Positions 9,076 through 18,557 of a DNA stretch of 63,312 nucleotides are shown here, one piece after another. The stretch lies in contig JAQCLD010000010.1 in the NCBI GenBank assembly GCA_027592785.1, positions 1 through 63,312 of the forward strand, in the 5' to 3' direction. Every line of letters starts with the position of its first letter. Within the stretch, counting starts at the first letter, position 1. The stretch is from Acidobacteriota bacterium (GTDB lineage Bacteria; Acidobacteriota; Terriglobia; Bryobacterales; UBA6623). The position numbers were made by a program, and so were the translations under genes. A model generated the notes under the pieces. That model saw nothing but the letters and a program-made list of their open reading frames with translations, ran no database searches and was not told the DNA's origin.

Positions 9076-9984
9076 ATGGCGACGAATGAGAAATCGGCTT
9101 CTCAGGCCGCATCCCGCAAGGCTCTTGGAAGAGGCTTGGACGCGCTGCTCTCGAATCGGTCAGGCGCATCGGCTGCTGCAGCGGTAGCGCCGGCTATGCA
9201 GTCGGGCGAGCAGGTCCGCATGATTCCGCTCGACGCCATCGATCCGAATCCAGACCAGCCGCGAACAGTTTTTCAGCCTGGGGCGATTGAGGAGCTAGCG
9301 CAATCCATCAAAGAAGACGGGGTGATTCAGCCCATTCTGTTGAAGCCCGCCGGTTCACGGTTCATGGTCGTGGTGGGCGAACGCCGTTGGCGGGCAAGCA
9401 AGCTGGCTGGCCTTTCAGAGATCCCAGCAGTCATCCGCGACGTCAACGAAGAGAAGATTCTCGAGATTGCGCTGGTAGAAAACATCCAGCGCGAGGATCT
9501 AAACCCGATCGAGATCGCCACCGCCCTGCAGCGTCTGGCGAACGAGTTCCAGCTAAGCCACGAGGAGCTCGCGCAACGTACCGGCAAAGATCGCACGACT
9601 GTCACAAACTTGCTACGCCTCCTTCGGCTACCGAGAGACCTCCAGGAAATGGTCGGAGAGAAGAAGATTTCGATGGGCCATGCTCGAGCCTTACTGTCGC
9701 TGCCGGAAGAAGACCAACAGCGAGCCGTGGCTGAGAGGATCGTTCGTCAGGGCCTATCGGTCCGCCAGGTGGAGCAGCTGGTAAAACAGATGCAAGAGCC
9801 CGCGGAGCCGGCGGTGAAACCGGCGGTGGATCCTAATGTTGCCGCGGCAATCGCGCGGCTCGAAGAATGCCTGGGGGCTCCAGTTCGTTTGGTTGAACGC
9901 GGCAAAACGGGGCGAATCGAGATCAGCTATGGCTCGCCTGCCGAGCTGGATCGCCTCTATGCGGTGCTCACCGGCGACGAGTAA
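9076..9984 (+). CDS. parB: Chromosome-partitioning protein ParB (Spo0J)
   Basis: ParB is a 302-aa CTPase that loads at parS and spreads on DNA. Family landmarks in order are LGRGLDALLS at the start, the NPDQPR motif, GERRWRAS in the CTP-binding box, NIQREDLNPIE, the helix-turn-helix around LAQRTGKDRTTVTNLLRLL, and a short C-terminal dimerisation domain. An Ala-rich linker follows residue 30. Its likely targets are the two parS palindromes just upstream of parA. It converges on a small secreted-protein gene, with only 4 nt between stops. Confidence 0.96.
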   Translation: MATNEKSASQAASRKALGRGLDALLSNRSGASAAAAVAPAMQSGEQVRMIPLDAIDPNPDQPRTVFQPGAIEELAQSIKEDGVIQPILLKPAGSRFMVVVGERRWRASKLAGLSEIPAVIRDVNEEKILEIALVENIQREDLNPIEIATALQRLANEFQLSHEELAQRTGKDRTTVTNLLRLLRLPRDLQEMVGEKKISMGHARALLSLPEEDQQRAVAERIVRQGLSVRQVEQLVKQMQEPAEPAVKPAVDPNVAAAIARLEECLGAPVRLVERGKTGRIEISYGSPAELDRLYAVLTGDE

Positions 9985-9988
9985 CTGC

Positions 9989-10636
9989 TTACTCTCCCGA
10001 GACCGCCCCGGCTTCGATTTGCTCGGCCAGTCCGGCGGCTCTGGATCTAGCTAAGTGCAGTATTTTCATATCTTTAGAGATATTTTCCAACAGCGGAAGG
10101 AACTGCCTGGGGGCGACGATTCGACCTCGATCGAAGGCGGAATTAAACTGCAAGATTGCCTTGTTGACTCCCAGGCGGTCGAACTGCACCGCCCTCTCGA
10201 TATTAATGCGGTGCCACTCGGTATTGCCCACCCGCAAGAACCAGCAGACCAGTTCTAGAACGGCTGCGTCATCCTGAAAGACGAACTCGACCTCGTCACT
10301 TGAGCCGTTGGCTTTGGTGTAACGCAAGATCTTGTTGCCGGTGAAAGCGGTTTTCTCTTTGGGTGGGAGGAATGATTTTTCGAAGTATCCAAGTTGTTCT
10401 GAAATTTCAAACATTCTCGAAACCTCAGGCTCCGGCGCCTGGAACTCAATCGGCAGTTCATCGTCGAGCGATTCCCGGTAGATGACCTTGCCGTTCGTAT
10501 CGACCGTAACGTCGAAGTACTCCGGCACGCTGCCGGGGAAGTCTCTGGAAAAGAACAACTTGTCGCCATCGGCGCCGAGCAGGCCGACAGTCCAGAGGGT
10601 CAACGGGAGCAGAACTGTGAGGAACCGGCTAAGCAT
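9989..10636 (-). CDS. Predicted secreted protein of unknown function
   Basis: I do not recognise this 215-aa protein. Residues 1-22 form a clear Sec signal peptide (hydrophobic run [17 protein letters not shown]). The mature part is mixed alpha/beta with no transmembrane segment. It contains repeated acidic stretches and a segment ([16 protein letters not shown]) that looks like a beta-rich fold. Its start overlaps the ruvC stop by 8 nt (10629-10636), so it is probably translated at the end of a yebC-ruvC operon. Export of the product suggests no direct role in recombination. Confidence 0.75.
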   Translation of the reverse strand: MLSRFLTVLLPLTLWTVGLLGADGDKLFFSRDFPGSVPEYFDVTVDTNGKVIYRESLDDELPIEFQAPEPEVSRMFEISEQLGYFEKSFLPPKEKTAFTGNKILRYTKANGSSDEVEFVFQDDAAVLELVCWFLRVGNTEWHRINIERAVQFDRLGVNKAILQFNSAFDRGRIVAPRQFLPLLENISKDMKILHLARSRAAGLAEQIEAGAVSGE

Positions 10637-11138
10637 GTGTTGGCGCCTTGATTGCTCTTGCCTCGAGGCTCAAGCCGCGAGTTGCGTGGCAGATCGCGAC
10701 CGCGAGCGCATCGGAAGCGTCATGCGGCTTGATAACTTCGCGCAAGCCCAACAGCGAAGCGGTCATCATCTGGACTTGGTCCTTGGTAGCGCGGCCGTAA
10801 CCCACGACGCTGCCTTTGATCTCGAGAGGTGAATATTCTTCGACTGCCAACCCAACCTGGGCCGCCGCGAGCATGACCACGCCGCGAACCTGAGCCAGGT
10901 TCAGGGCGGACTTGGCGTTGACGCCATGAAAGACAGTCTCAACGGCAAAGCATTCCGGCTGATCACGGGCGAGCACTTCCGCAACTCCCACATAGATCAA
11001 ACGGAGGCGCTCGGCGAAAGGTTTCGTGGGAGAGACTCGAATGACACCGGCGGCGAGCAGACGATGGCTCCGACCGTCGCTGTCCACGACGCCGTAGCCG
11101 GTGCGTTCGGAACCGCAGTCGATGCCCAGAATTCGCAT
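10629..11138 (-). CDS. ruvC: Holliday-junction resolvase RuvC
   Basis: RuvC (169 aa) cleaves Holliday junctions with RuvAB. The RNase H-like fold starts [16 protein letters not shown] with catalytic Asp7. The second acidic residue is in [10 protein letters not shown], and the C-terminal motif [15 protein letters not shown] holds the remaining acidic residues. ruvA and ruvB are not nearby. The gene follows yebC by 30 bp on the same strand, a common pairing. Confidence 0.96.
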   Translation of the reverse strand: MRILGIDCGSERTGYGVVDSDGRSHRLLAAGVIRVSPTKPFAERLRLIYVGVAEVLARDQPECFAVETVFHGVNAKSALNLAQVRGVVMLAAAQVGLAVEEYSPLEIKGSVVGYGRATKDQVQMMTASLLGLREVIKPHDASDALAVAICHATRGLSLEARAIKAPTHA

Positions 11139-11168
11139 TTATCAGTGCCCGGCCGAACCGGCAGAGAA

Positions 11169-11918
11169 TCAGGCCGACAACTTTTCGAGTTCTTCGTCGT
11201 CGATATCGAAGTTCGCAAACACGTTCTGAACGTCGTCTTGCTCCTCGATGGCGTCAATCATCCGCAACACGGAAGCGGCCTGCTTACCCTCAAGCTTAAC
11301 GGTTACCTGAGGTACCCGGGCTAATTCCGCCGACGCCGGCTCGATACCCAGGCCTTGCAGGGCGGTAAGCACCTGATCATGGGCGGTGTAATCTGAAACC
11401 ACGACCCAGTTCTCGTCCTCATCCTGCATGTCTTCGGAGCCAGCGCCCAAAGCGGCTTCCATGAGCTCATCCTCGCCCAGAGCGCTCTTGGGAACGGTGA
11501 TCAAGCTCTTGCGGTCGAACATGTAGGCCACGCAGCCGTTTTCACCGAGATTGCCGCCATTCTTCGAGAACATATGGCGCACCTCGCTGACTGTACGATT
11601 GCGGTTGTCGGTGACGGTCTCAACGAAAACAGCCACGCCCGCCGGCCCGTAACCCTCGAAAGTGATTTCTTCGAGGGACTCACCTTCGAGTCCGCCGGCG
11701 CCGCGCAGGATGGCCCGCTTGATGTTGTCCTGGGGCATGGACTGCGACTTGGCAGACGTAATGGCCGTACGCAGTCTCGGGTTTGCTTCCGGGTCGCCGC
11801 CGCCGTGCCGGGCGGCGATCTGGATCTCGCGGATCAGACGAGTGAAAACCTTGCCGCGCTTGGCATCCGTGGCGGCCTTCTTGTGCTTGATTGTGGCCCA
11901 CTTTGAGTGACCGGACAT
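11169..11918 (-). CDS. yebC: YebC/PmpR/TACO1-family protein
   Basis: This 249-aa YebC-family protein is variously described as a transcriptional regulator or a translation factor acting at difficult peptide sequences. I chose the ATG at 11916-11918, which gives the canonical start MSGHSKWATIKHKK and has GGAG 7 nt upstream. The conserved GGDPEANPRLRTAI and EGYGPAGVAVFVE segments are present. It heads a minus-strand unit with ruvC. Its start is divergent from dacB. Confidence 0.93.
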   Translation of the reverse strand: MSGHSKWATIKHKKAATDAKRGKVFTRLIREIQIAARHGGGDPEANPRLRTAITSAKSQSMPQDNIKRAILRGAGGLEGESLEEITFEGYGPAGVAVFVETVTDNRNRTVSEVRHMFSKNGGNLGENGCVAYMFDRKSLITVPKSALGEDELMEAALGAGSEDMQDEDENWVVVSDYTAHDQVLTALQGLGIEPASAELARVPQVTVKLEGKQAASVLRMIDAIEEQDDVQNVFANFDIDDEELEKLSA

Positions 11919-12027
11919 GATTGAGCTCCAAGCGCCCCGCGGAGTCAGCGTCGGCGCCAAGCCGGACTCGACGAGCAGTCGCTTTTCCAAGAATACCAAA
12001 CCATTGGACCCAGCCAAGAGCGGGGTT

Positions 12028-13605
12028 ATGATGATGAAACCGATGGCCTTGCGATGTCTGTTCCTAGGCCTACTCTTCTTGATCGGCCCCGTTGCGGCCC
12101 AAGATCCGGTCCTCTCTCATCAGGTTGAACAAATTATGGACCGCCCGGCCGCGCGACGGGCGTTCTGGGGGGTTCAGTTCGTCGATTTGGATACCGGAGA
12201 AGTCGTCTATCAGAATTACGAGGAGAAACTGTTCGTCCCAGCTTCGAACGCGAAGCTCTATTCGACGGCGCTCGCACTCACGCGGCTGGGGCCCGACCGC
12301 CGATTCGCTACTAAGCTTGTCGCCGACGAGCAGTTGGGGGAAAGCGGGGGAATCCAGGGGGATCTGCTGCTGATCGGGGGCGCCGATCCGAACTTTTCGT
12401 CACGCATCGTGCCCTACAACCCGAAGGCCGAGTACGGAGACGATCCCCTCGAACCAGTTCGACGACTCGCTCAGCAGGCTTATGACCGCGGGCTCCGCAG
12501 CGTTGCGGGCAACATCGTCGGAGACGACTCGCGCTTTGTTTGGACGCCTTATCCGGAAGGTTGGTCTGTGGAAGATTCGACCTGGTCTTATGGGGCGCCG
12601 GTCAGCTCTCTCTCGTTTAACGACAATCGCATCGAGATCTTGGTGCGACCGGGGGCAGCCGCGGGACAGCCGGCGACCCTGCGGCTGGAGCCCTCCGTTG
12701 GCTATTACGCCGTCCACAACCTGACACGAACGGCAACGACCAGAACGGTTGCGCGGGCTCTGAGCATTGAGCTCAAACCGGAGCAGAAAGCCGTGCGCTT
12801 ATGGGGAGACATTTCAGTCCGTTCGCCGGGCAGGGAACTCTCGATCGCGGTGGACGACCCGGCGCTGTTCGCAGCGATCGCGTTGAAGCAAGAGTTGGAA
12901 CGACTGGGCGTCGAAGTGGCGGGGACTCCCGCGGCGAAGCACTACGATCTAGCTGAGGCGCCCGACCTCAAGGGCGGTCCGCCCGCAACTCTCCAAGCGT
13001 ATCCCCTGGAGCTGGCCTCCATCGAATCGGCGCCGCTGCGGGAAATCATCAAGATCACCAACAAGACGAGCCAGAACCTTCACGCAGAAATGCTGTTGAG
13101 GGAAGTCGGCTACTCGTTGCGAGGAGTCGGCAGCCATGAAGCGGGCATCGAAGAGATGCGCACGTTTTTGAAGGAGGCTGGCCTCAGCCCCTGGGAGTTC
13201 TTCTTGAGCGATGGGTCTGGGCTATCGCGCAAGGACCTTGTTAGTCCAGCCGCGACAGTAAAACTGCTGCGGCACATGTGGAACTCGCCGCTGCGCGAGG
13301 CCTACGTCGAGAGCCTGGCCACCGCCGGCGAGGACGGCACGTTGGACTGGCGCTTCTCAAGGTCGACGGCCAAGAGCCGCGTCAGCGCGAAGACCGGAAC
13401 GTTATCGCACGTTACCGCGCTTTCGGGATACGCGACCACCTTGGACGGAAGACACTTGGCTTTCTCCATCTTCGTGAACAACTTCGGCGTCTCGACCTCT
13501 TACATCAGGAATCTCGTGGACCAGATCGTAATCGCGGCAGTGGAGTCGACTCCGTCGAACGTGACCGCGACAGAGCCCGCAGCAGCAGTCGCTGGAGGTC
13601 CGTGA
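12028..13605 (+). CDS. dacB: D-alanyl-D-alanine carboxypeptidase/endopeptidase (PBP4, S13 family)
   Basis: This periplasmic penicillin-binding protein trims or cleaves peptidoglycan peptide bridges. ATG 12028 (525 aa; ATGs at 12031 and 12034 are alternatives) gives a signal peptide with core LRCLFLGLLFLIGPVAAQ. The active-site motifs are SxxK at Ser73-Lys76 (SNAK), SxN replaced by SGL in DGSGLSR as is usual for S13, and KTG in SAKTGTL. The long insert between SxxK and SxN is typical of PBP4. The frame extends upstream into the yebC promoter, but that part is not signal-like. It ends tail-to-tail with the beta-propeller gene. Confidence 0.93.
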   Translation: MMMKPMALRCLFLGLLFLIGPVAAQDPVLSHQVEQIMDRPAARRAFWGVQFVDLDTGEVVYQNYEEKLFVPASNAKLYSTALALTRLGPDRRFATKLVADEQLGESGGIQGDLLLIGGADPNFSSRIVPYNPKAEYGDDPLEPVRRLAQQAYDRGLRSVAGNIVGDDSRFVWTPYPEGWSVEDSTWSYGAPVSSLSFNDNRIEILVRPGAAAGQPATLRLEPSVGYYAVHNLTRTATTRTVARALSIELKPEQKAVRLWGDISVRSPGRELSIAVDDPALFAAIALKQELERLGVEVAGTPAAKHYDLAEAPDLKGGPPATLQAYPLELASIESAPLREIIKITNKTSQNLHAEMLLREVGYSLRGVGSHEAGIEEMRTFLKEAGLSPWEFFLSDGSGLSRKDLVSPAATVKLLRHMWNSPLREAYVESLATAGEDGTLDWRFSRSTAKSRVSAKTGTLSHVTALSGYATTLDGRHLAFSIFVNNFGVSTSYIRNLVDQIVIAAVESTPSNVTATEPAAAVAGGP

Positions 13606-13606
13606 A

Positions 13607-15790
13607 TTAGCGAACGACGGTGCGGGCGGCGGCGACGTTGTCGCGTTCGTCGTAGGCTCGTACAGCAATAACGATGCCGCCGTTTTCCGCCGGGGCGGCC
13701 GCTTCAAATTCGAAGGCCAAAGAGCCGGCGTCAAACAGTCCGTTTGCAGGATCTGCCGGCGCCCAATCGCCGCCATTGATGGAGTACTCCGCGCGTGTCA
13801 GTTTGCTGGCAACGTCCTGGGCCTGAAAGCGAACACGAATGCGTCCGTCTTCGGCCGACGCGGAAAGGTCGGAGATCGCGGGTGCGGTGTTGTCGATGAG
13901 GAATCGCTCGGTCTCGCGGAATGCGGAAAGCGACTCGACCGCTGGATTGGACACGGCATCGTCGACGGTGAGACTAACGCGGTAGCGCCCGTCGGGAAGC
14001 GCGGTGGAATCCCAACTGAACTCGCTCTCTTCAATCTGCTTGCCGAGCACGACCCAGTTAGGATCGCTCTCGCCGCGAATTTCGATTTGGGCCGAGAGCG
14101 TATCGCCATTGGGATCGTCGGCCTGCCAACGGACGGCCATCCAACCTGGATCTCCGAGCAGAGTTTGGTTCAATTGCGCTTGTTGAACCGTCCGCCGATT
14201 GGGCGTACCGATCGGCGGCAGGCTGAGAGTGTTGGGACGGGTAACGGGACGCACGGTCGGGAAGCGGTAGTTCGACGGGGTGATCTCCAGTCCGACAATG
14301 CGCGGCTGGCGATTGACTGGCCGGTAGTACAGCGTGACGGCTTCAAGCAGCGGAGACGCGCTCCCGGAGCCGGCGCGCAAAGTGGCCCGGAACTGGGCAA
14401 ACTCCGCAGCTGGAACGGCGCCTTCGGCCGGACTCCAATCGCTCCAGTTCTTGGTCGGACGATTCACGTTCCCCGTGCGCAGGGAAAGTTGAATTTCGCC
14501 GCCAAGCGTTTCGCCTTCTGTCTCGAGGGCTCCCCACTTCGAGAAGATCTCGGCGTCGAGCACATCGGATTCAAACGTTCCCTCCGCCTCAAGGCCTGGG
14601 CCGAGCCGATAGATCTTGCCGATGTTGCTGGCGCCTAGGAGTACGGAGCCGTTAGGGCCCATTGCAATCGCGGTGACCTGGTTCGAATCGAGCGTCGTAA
14701 GCAGACGCGAGTCTTGAGGTGAATCCACCCGATAGAGACGCCCATCGTCTCCCGCGCCCACCAGCAAGCGACCAGACGGGTCGAAGCCAAGCGCATAGGC
14801 AATCGCGTTGGAGGACTCCCAAATGTTGAGCGGCTCGCCGTCCGCTGCGATGCGGACGACCGAGCTGCCGCCGCGCACTTGCAAAGCGATCGCCGACGGG
14901 GCCTGCTGGGCAGCCTGCGACGCCGCGTTGGCGGAGGTCGATTGATTGCCGCTAGCGGCGGTTTGTCCATCGGCCCCCGAAGACGGCTGCGGCGCAGGCG
15001 CCGGGCTCGGGGCGCCAGCTGCGACACGCAAGCCAACGCCCGCGGCGTAGATGGAACCATCTGCGCCGACAGCGATAGCAGTCACTTCTTTACGCGAAGT
15101 CTGGTGCAAAACGAAACCTCGAGGCTCATCGCCGGAAGCGTCAATCCGCAGAATCAATCCGCTGGGATCCGTGCCTATGACGAGCCGGCCTTGAGCGTCG
15201 AAGGCCAGCGATCGCACGTGGACGTCACCGGTCTCGAAGAAAACCGAGCCGGCGCCATCGGGCTCGACGCGATGCACTTCGCCTCGGTCGCCGGTGGCCA
15301 GGTAGAGTGCGCCATCGGGACCAAAGGCCATGTCCCAGACATAAGGCGTGTGCGGATCGTAGAACGCGGCCGCTTCTCCGTCGGGAGAAACACGGTAAAC
15401 CTGTGCGCTGGGCGCGGCAGCGGCATAGAGGTTGCCCTCGGCGTCCAGCGCCAGTGCGTGGATTTCGATTGCGTCGGTCTGAAAGAAGACGGACCGTTCG
15501 CCATTGGGCGCGATGCGAATCACCGAGGCTTCGGGGCCGGCGGCGGCGTAGATCGTCCCGTCGGGCGCGGCGACGATGTCCCAGAAGTAAGACGTCGGAG
15601 TCTCGTCGATCTGCTCCAGACGAGGCGCGAGCTCCAACTTGCCGTCATTGCGGATGCTTAAGCCCTTGGCCGTTCCTTTTGCGAAATCGTCTTCGGATGT
15701 TTGCACCCAGGTGCGCGTCTCTTCGGCCCAGGCGTTCAACGAAAAGAAGAATAGACAGAGCAGCGCGACAGCGTTACGGGTGTGCATCAA
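13607..15790 (-). CDS. Secreted beta-propeller (NHL/SMP30-like) protein
   Basis: This 727-aa protein has an N-terminal signal peptide (MMHTRNAVALLCLFFFSLNAWA). The first 400 residues hold repeated blades of the kind FGPDGALYLATGDRGEVHRV, with the pattern D-G-x-[IL]-Y-x-A recurring about every 40 residues, which indicates a beta-propeller. A low-complexity Ala/Ser/Gln/Pro loop (about 260-305) interrupts it. The C-terminal part (about 470-727) looks like two beta-sandwich, fibronectin-III-like domains (DGRYRVSLTVDDAVSNP). No catalytic signature is apparent. It lies 17 bp downstream of the S55-domain gene on the same strand, so the two are probably co-expressed envelope or secreted proteins. Function unknown. 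Confidence 0.8.
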   Translation of the reverse strand: MMHTRNAVALLCLFFFSLNAWAEETRTWVQTSEDDFAKGTAKGLSIRNDGKLELAPRLEQIDETPTSYFWDIVAAPDGTIYAAAGPEASVIRIAPNGERSVFFQTDAIEIHALALDAEGNLYAAAAPSAQVYRVSPDGEAAAFYDPHTPYVWDMAFGPDGALYLATGDRGEVHRVEPDGAGSVFFETGDVHVRSLAFDAQGRLVIGTDPSGLILRIDASGDEPRGFVLHQTSRKEVTAIAVGADGSIYAAGVGLRVAAGAPSPAPAPQPSSGADGQTAASGNQSTSANAASQAAQQAPSAIALQVRGGSSVVRIAADGEPLNIWESSNAIAYALGFDPSGRLLVGAGDDGRLYRVDSPQDSRLLTTLDSNQVTAIAMGPNGSVLLGASNIGKIYRLGPGLEAEGTFESDVLDAEIFSKWGALETEGETLGGEIQLSLRTGNVNRPTKNWSDWSPAEGAVPAAEFAQFRATLRAGSGSASPLLEAVTLYYRPVNRQPRIVGLEITPSNYRFPTVRPVTRPNTLSLPPIGTPNRRTVQQAQLNQTLLGDPGWMAVRWQADDPNGDTLSAQIEIRGESDPNWVVLGKQIEESEFSWDSTALPDGRYRVSLTVDDAVSNPAVESLSAFRETERFLIDNTAPAISDLSASAEDGRIRVRFQAQDVASKLTRAEYSINGGDWAPADPANGLFDAGSLAFEFEAAAPAENGGIVIAVRAYDERDNVAAARTVVR

Positions 15791-15807
15791 GTTGACCTTT
15801 GGCGGAA

Positions 15808-17613
15808 CTATTGGATCTCGATCGCCAGCGCGCGTCGGCCCTCGACGACGGCGTCCAATTGGACTTCCGTCTCGGCCAGTGCGGATCCACGCTCCAGGGC
15901 CATACGCCCTTGGGCAGTGGACCGCATGACGTTCAAAGTGGTTGCGGGAACGTTGGGCATTTGGGTGTCGTCGATGGCCGCCGAGGGACTGCGATCGGTG
16001 AGCGCTACATAGATCACGTCGTTGCGCCGCTCTTGGTTGAGCAACGACAGAGTCTCCGGCAGGCTCAGCGTCTGATTGCGCGCGCCGAGCGCAAGCCGAC
16101 GTTGGTTGTATGCCGAAGAATCGCCAACAACGAGAACCAGGCGGCCTTTCGGCGCACCATCGGGAACACGAATCTTGAAGTCCTTCTCCACGCGGCTGCC
16201 GCGATAGGGCTGCAAAACGATTTTGCCGTTGATCTCGTCGCCCGGGCTCGCACGGCGGCGATCTACCCAGACTTGATCGATCACCATCACGCGGCGCTTC
16301 GGCAGCAGGTCTACGTTGACCTCGATGTTCTCCATCAAGGGCATCTCTAGCGTGTTGTTGAAAACCCGGAAGAGGCGGTTACCGAAAGCGCTGGCAATCA
16401 GCAGCGGTGCAGGGGCCGGAGACGTCGGACTATCGCTGAGCATCGTCCGAAACTCGAAATCGTGATCGCCCTCGAAGTCCACCTTGGCGTTCAGCCGGAA
16501 GGTCGATTCTTCGGCGAACTCGTTCATCCCGAACATCGAGTTATAAAGGGCCAAGACCACGAGCTGGGGCGTGAGCTTCTCGTTCTGGATCACGTTGTAG
16601 GTCAGCTGCTTGGTCGTCAGCACGTTGTCGTTGTCGCCGTAGGTGCGAACGTTGACGTGAACCGGCGTCATCGGAGCGGACTCGCCCAGTACGCCCAGAA
16701 TTCCGGAATGCCGATCCTGTCTGAGGGCGCCGACGATAGAGTCGGCATTGGCCATCTTGACGGGATTCAGCTGCGAGGCCAAGACGAGGACCACATCAGC
16801 CGTGGCGATCGGGGCTTCCAGGCGACCCGAATTAAACATGGGATGGCCAAAAGCGAGGATCTTCTTGCCGTCGTTGTAGGTAACCGTTCCTAGGCCTGTT
16901 GCGGACATGTCTCCCGACATCATCACGACCGAGATGGGCTCGCCGGGATTCAAGTGGCCCACCGGATCAACTGTCTTCATGCTGCGCGCGGCCATGGCGC
17001 CGCCCTGCATCACCGAATATCCCTGAGAGCGAAAATAGCCGCCGACCACGTCGAGTACGCCGGCGTGTACTCCAGAGAACGAGAGCGGCGTCGCGATGGG
17101 GCGTGCCTGACCGTCAATTCCGGGCATGGCTGCATCGCGCAGTCCCCAAATCGCTTGCGCCAGATCACCATCCTGAGTCTTGGAGGCGACGGGGCTAGAC
17201 CTATCAAACTCATCAATCTCGAGCATGTTCTCAATGGGAGTGATGCCGGCGATGGCGTCCGGGGAGAACTGGCTGTAGCGCAGGGAGATGGCCCCCAGCA
17301 GTTTCCCGTCGTAGTAGACCGGACTGCCGCTCATGCCGCCGGCGACGTTCGTACGTTGGGCCTTGCCGCCCAACTTGGCCAGGATCACGTCTTGACGGGG
17401 GCCGAAGGCGTTGCGCATCACACCGAGAATCTCGACAGGAATGGGCTCCGCCGTAACCCCGCTGAAAGTAGTCCAGGCAACAGCCTGCATGCCGGCTTGA
17501 ACTTGGTCCAGCGGCAAGATCTCGACCGGCCCGGCTTGGGGCGGTTGCTGCTCCTGAGCTAGGGCTAGGCAGGCCGCCGCAACACACAGGAAGAGTAGTC
17601 GATTCAGGCGCAT
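15808..17613 (-). CDS. Secreted SpoIVB-like (peptidase S55) domain protein
   Basis: The start at 17611-17613 gives a 601-aa protein with signal peptide MRLNRLLFLCVAAACLALA. Residues 30-110 resemble the S55 family, with VILAKLGGKAQRTNVAGGMSGSPVYYDG containing the MSGSP serine motif (Ser95/Ser97). A likely catalytic His lies much later, in ILAFGHPMFNSG (about residue 275). In B. subtilis SpoIVB the His precedes the Ser, so the order here is reversed. The C-terminal third is beta-rich. Proteins of this layout are, to my memory, common in Acidobacteria and have no known substrate. Whether it is an active protease is unproven. Confidence 0.8.
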   Translation of the reverse strand: MRLNRLLFLCVAAACLALAQEQQPPQAGPVEILPLDQVQAGMQAVAWTTFSGVTAEPIPVEILGVMRNAFGPRQDVILAKLGGKAQRTNVAGGMSGSPVYYDGKLLGAISLRYSQFSPDAIAGITPIENMLEIDEFDRSSPVASKTQDGDLAQAIWGLRDAAMPGIDGQARPIATPLSFSGVHAGVLDVVGGYFRSQGYSVMQGGAMAARSMKTVDPVGHLNPGEPISVVMMSGDMSATGLGTVTYNDGKKILAFGHPMFNSGRLEAPIATADVVLVLASQLNPVKMANADSIVGALRQDRHSGILGVLGESAPMTPVHVNVRTYGDNDNVLTTKQLTYNVIQNEKLTPQLVVLALYNSMFGMNEFAEESTFRLNAKVDFEGDHDFEFRTMLSDSPTSPAPAPLLIASAFGNRLFRVFNNTLEMPLMENIEVNVDLLPKRRVMVIDQVWVDRRRASPGDEINGKIVLQPYRGSRVEKDFKIRVPDGAPKGRLVLVVGDSSAYNQRRLALGARNQTLSLPETLSLLNQERRNDVIYVALTDRSPSAAIDDTQMPNVPATTLNVMRSTAQGRMALERGSALAETEVQLDAVVEGRRALAIEIQ

Positions 17614-17741
17614 AACCGATGGCGTCCAAGTGACTCGGAACGCACTCGTTAGCATAACCCACGCTTACGGGCGGGCCGCTTAATCTGCTCATTCCTGGAT
17701 CGGCATGGGTGGCCTGTTGCAAGATAGGGTTCGAGGCCTCA

Positions 17742-18557
17742 GTGGCATTCTCTGGTCCTATTCGTATTACGGTTCTCGGTTCGGGAACGAGCGTCGGCAT
17801 CCCGACGATCGGCTGCCCCTGCGCGGTCTGTCACTCCGATGACCCCCGGGACCGCCGGCTGCGGCCGTCGATCCTCGTCAGCTATGCGGCGGAGGGCCGC
17901 GAAAGGAACGTGGTCGTGGACACGACGCCGGACTTTCGCCAACAAGCCTTGACGGCAGGATTTACTGACCTCGACGCTATCCTCTATACCCATTCGCATG
18001 CTGACCACATCATGGGTCTCGACGATGTGCGACCGTTCAACTATGGACGGCGGGAACGGATTCCCGCCTTTGGCATGTCGGCGACGATCGACGCGTTGGA
18101 ACGTACATTCCCCTACGCCTTAATTGAGGCCGAAACCCACCCGGGCGGCCTGCCGCGCCTCACCGCGCATCGCATCGAGTCCGAATCGGTCCGAGTGCAC
18201 GGACTGGACTTCGCGCCTGTACCTATCTGGCACGGCAAAACGCAGATCATCGGTTTTCGATTCGGCCAAGCAGCCTACTTGACCGACCAAAGCGACATTC
18301 CAGAATCTTCATTGCCTCTTTTGGAAGATCTCGATGTGCTGTTTCTGGACGCGCTGCGCCACGAGCCGCACCCCTCGCACTCCACCGTGGAACAAGCTCT
18401 GCAGTGGGTCGAGAGGCTGCGGCCGAAGCAAGCTTATTTCACGCACATCTGCCACGATCTTTCACACGCCGCCGTCAGCGCGGAACTGCCGGCTGGCGTC
18501 GGACTGGCCTACGACGGTCTGACCATCGAAATCGCGGGAACCGGACTTCATGCTTAA
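17742..18557 (+). CDS. MBL-fold metallohydrolase (PhnP-like)
   Basis: This is a 271-aa metallo-beta-lactamase-fold hydrolase starting at GTG 17742; an upstream GTG at 17709 would add 11 unlikely residues. The opening ITVLGSGTSVGIPTIGC and the metal motif HSHADH followed by GLDDVRPFN match the PhnP/cyclic-phosphodiesterase branch, as does CPCAVCHSDDPRDRR with its extra Cys ligands. Substrates in this branch include phosphoribosyl cyclic phosphate, but no phn genes are present, so the substrate is open. It overlaps ribF by 8 nt (18550-18557). Confidence 0.87.
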   Translation: MAFSGPIRITVLGSGTSVGIPTIGCPCAVCHSDDPRDRRLRPSILVSYAAEGRERNVVVDTTPDFRQQALTAGFTDLDAILYTHSHADHIMGLDDVRPFNYGRRERIPAFGMSATIDALERTFPYALIEAETHPGGLPRLTAHRIESESVRVHGLDFAPVPIWHGKTQIIGFRFGQAAYLTDQSDIPESSLPLLEDLDVLFLDALRHEPHPSHSTVEQALQWVERLRPKQAYFTHICHDLSHAAVSAELPAGVGLAYDGLTIEIAGTGLHA

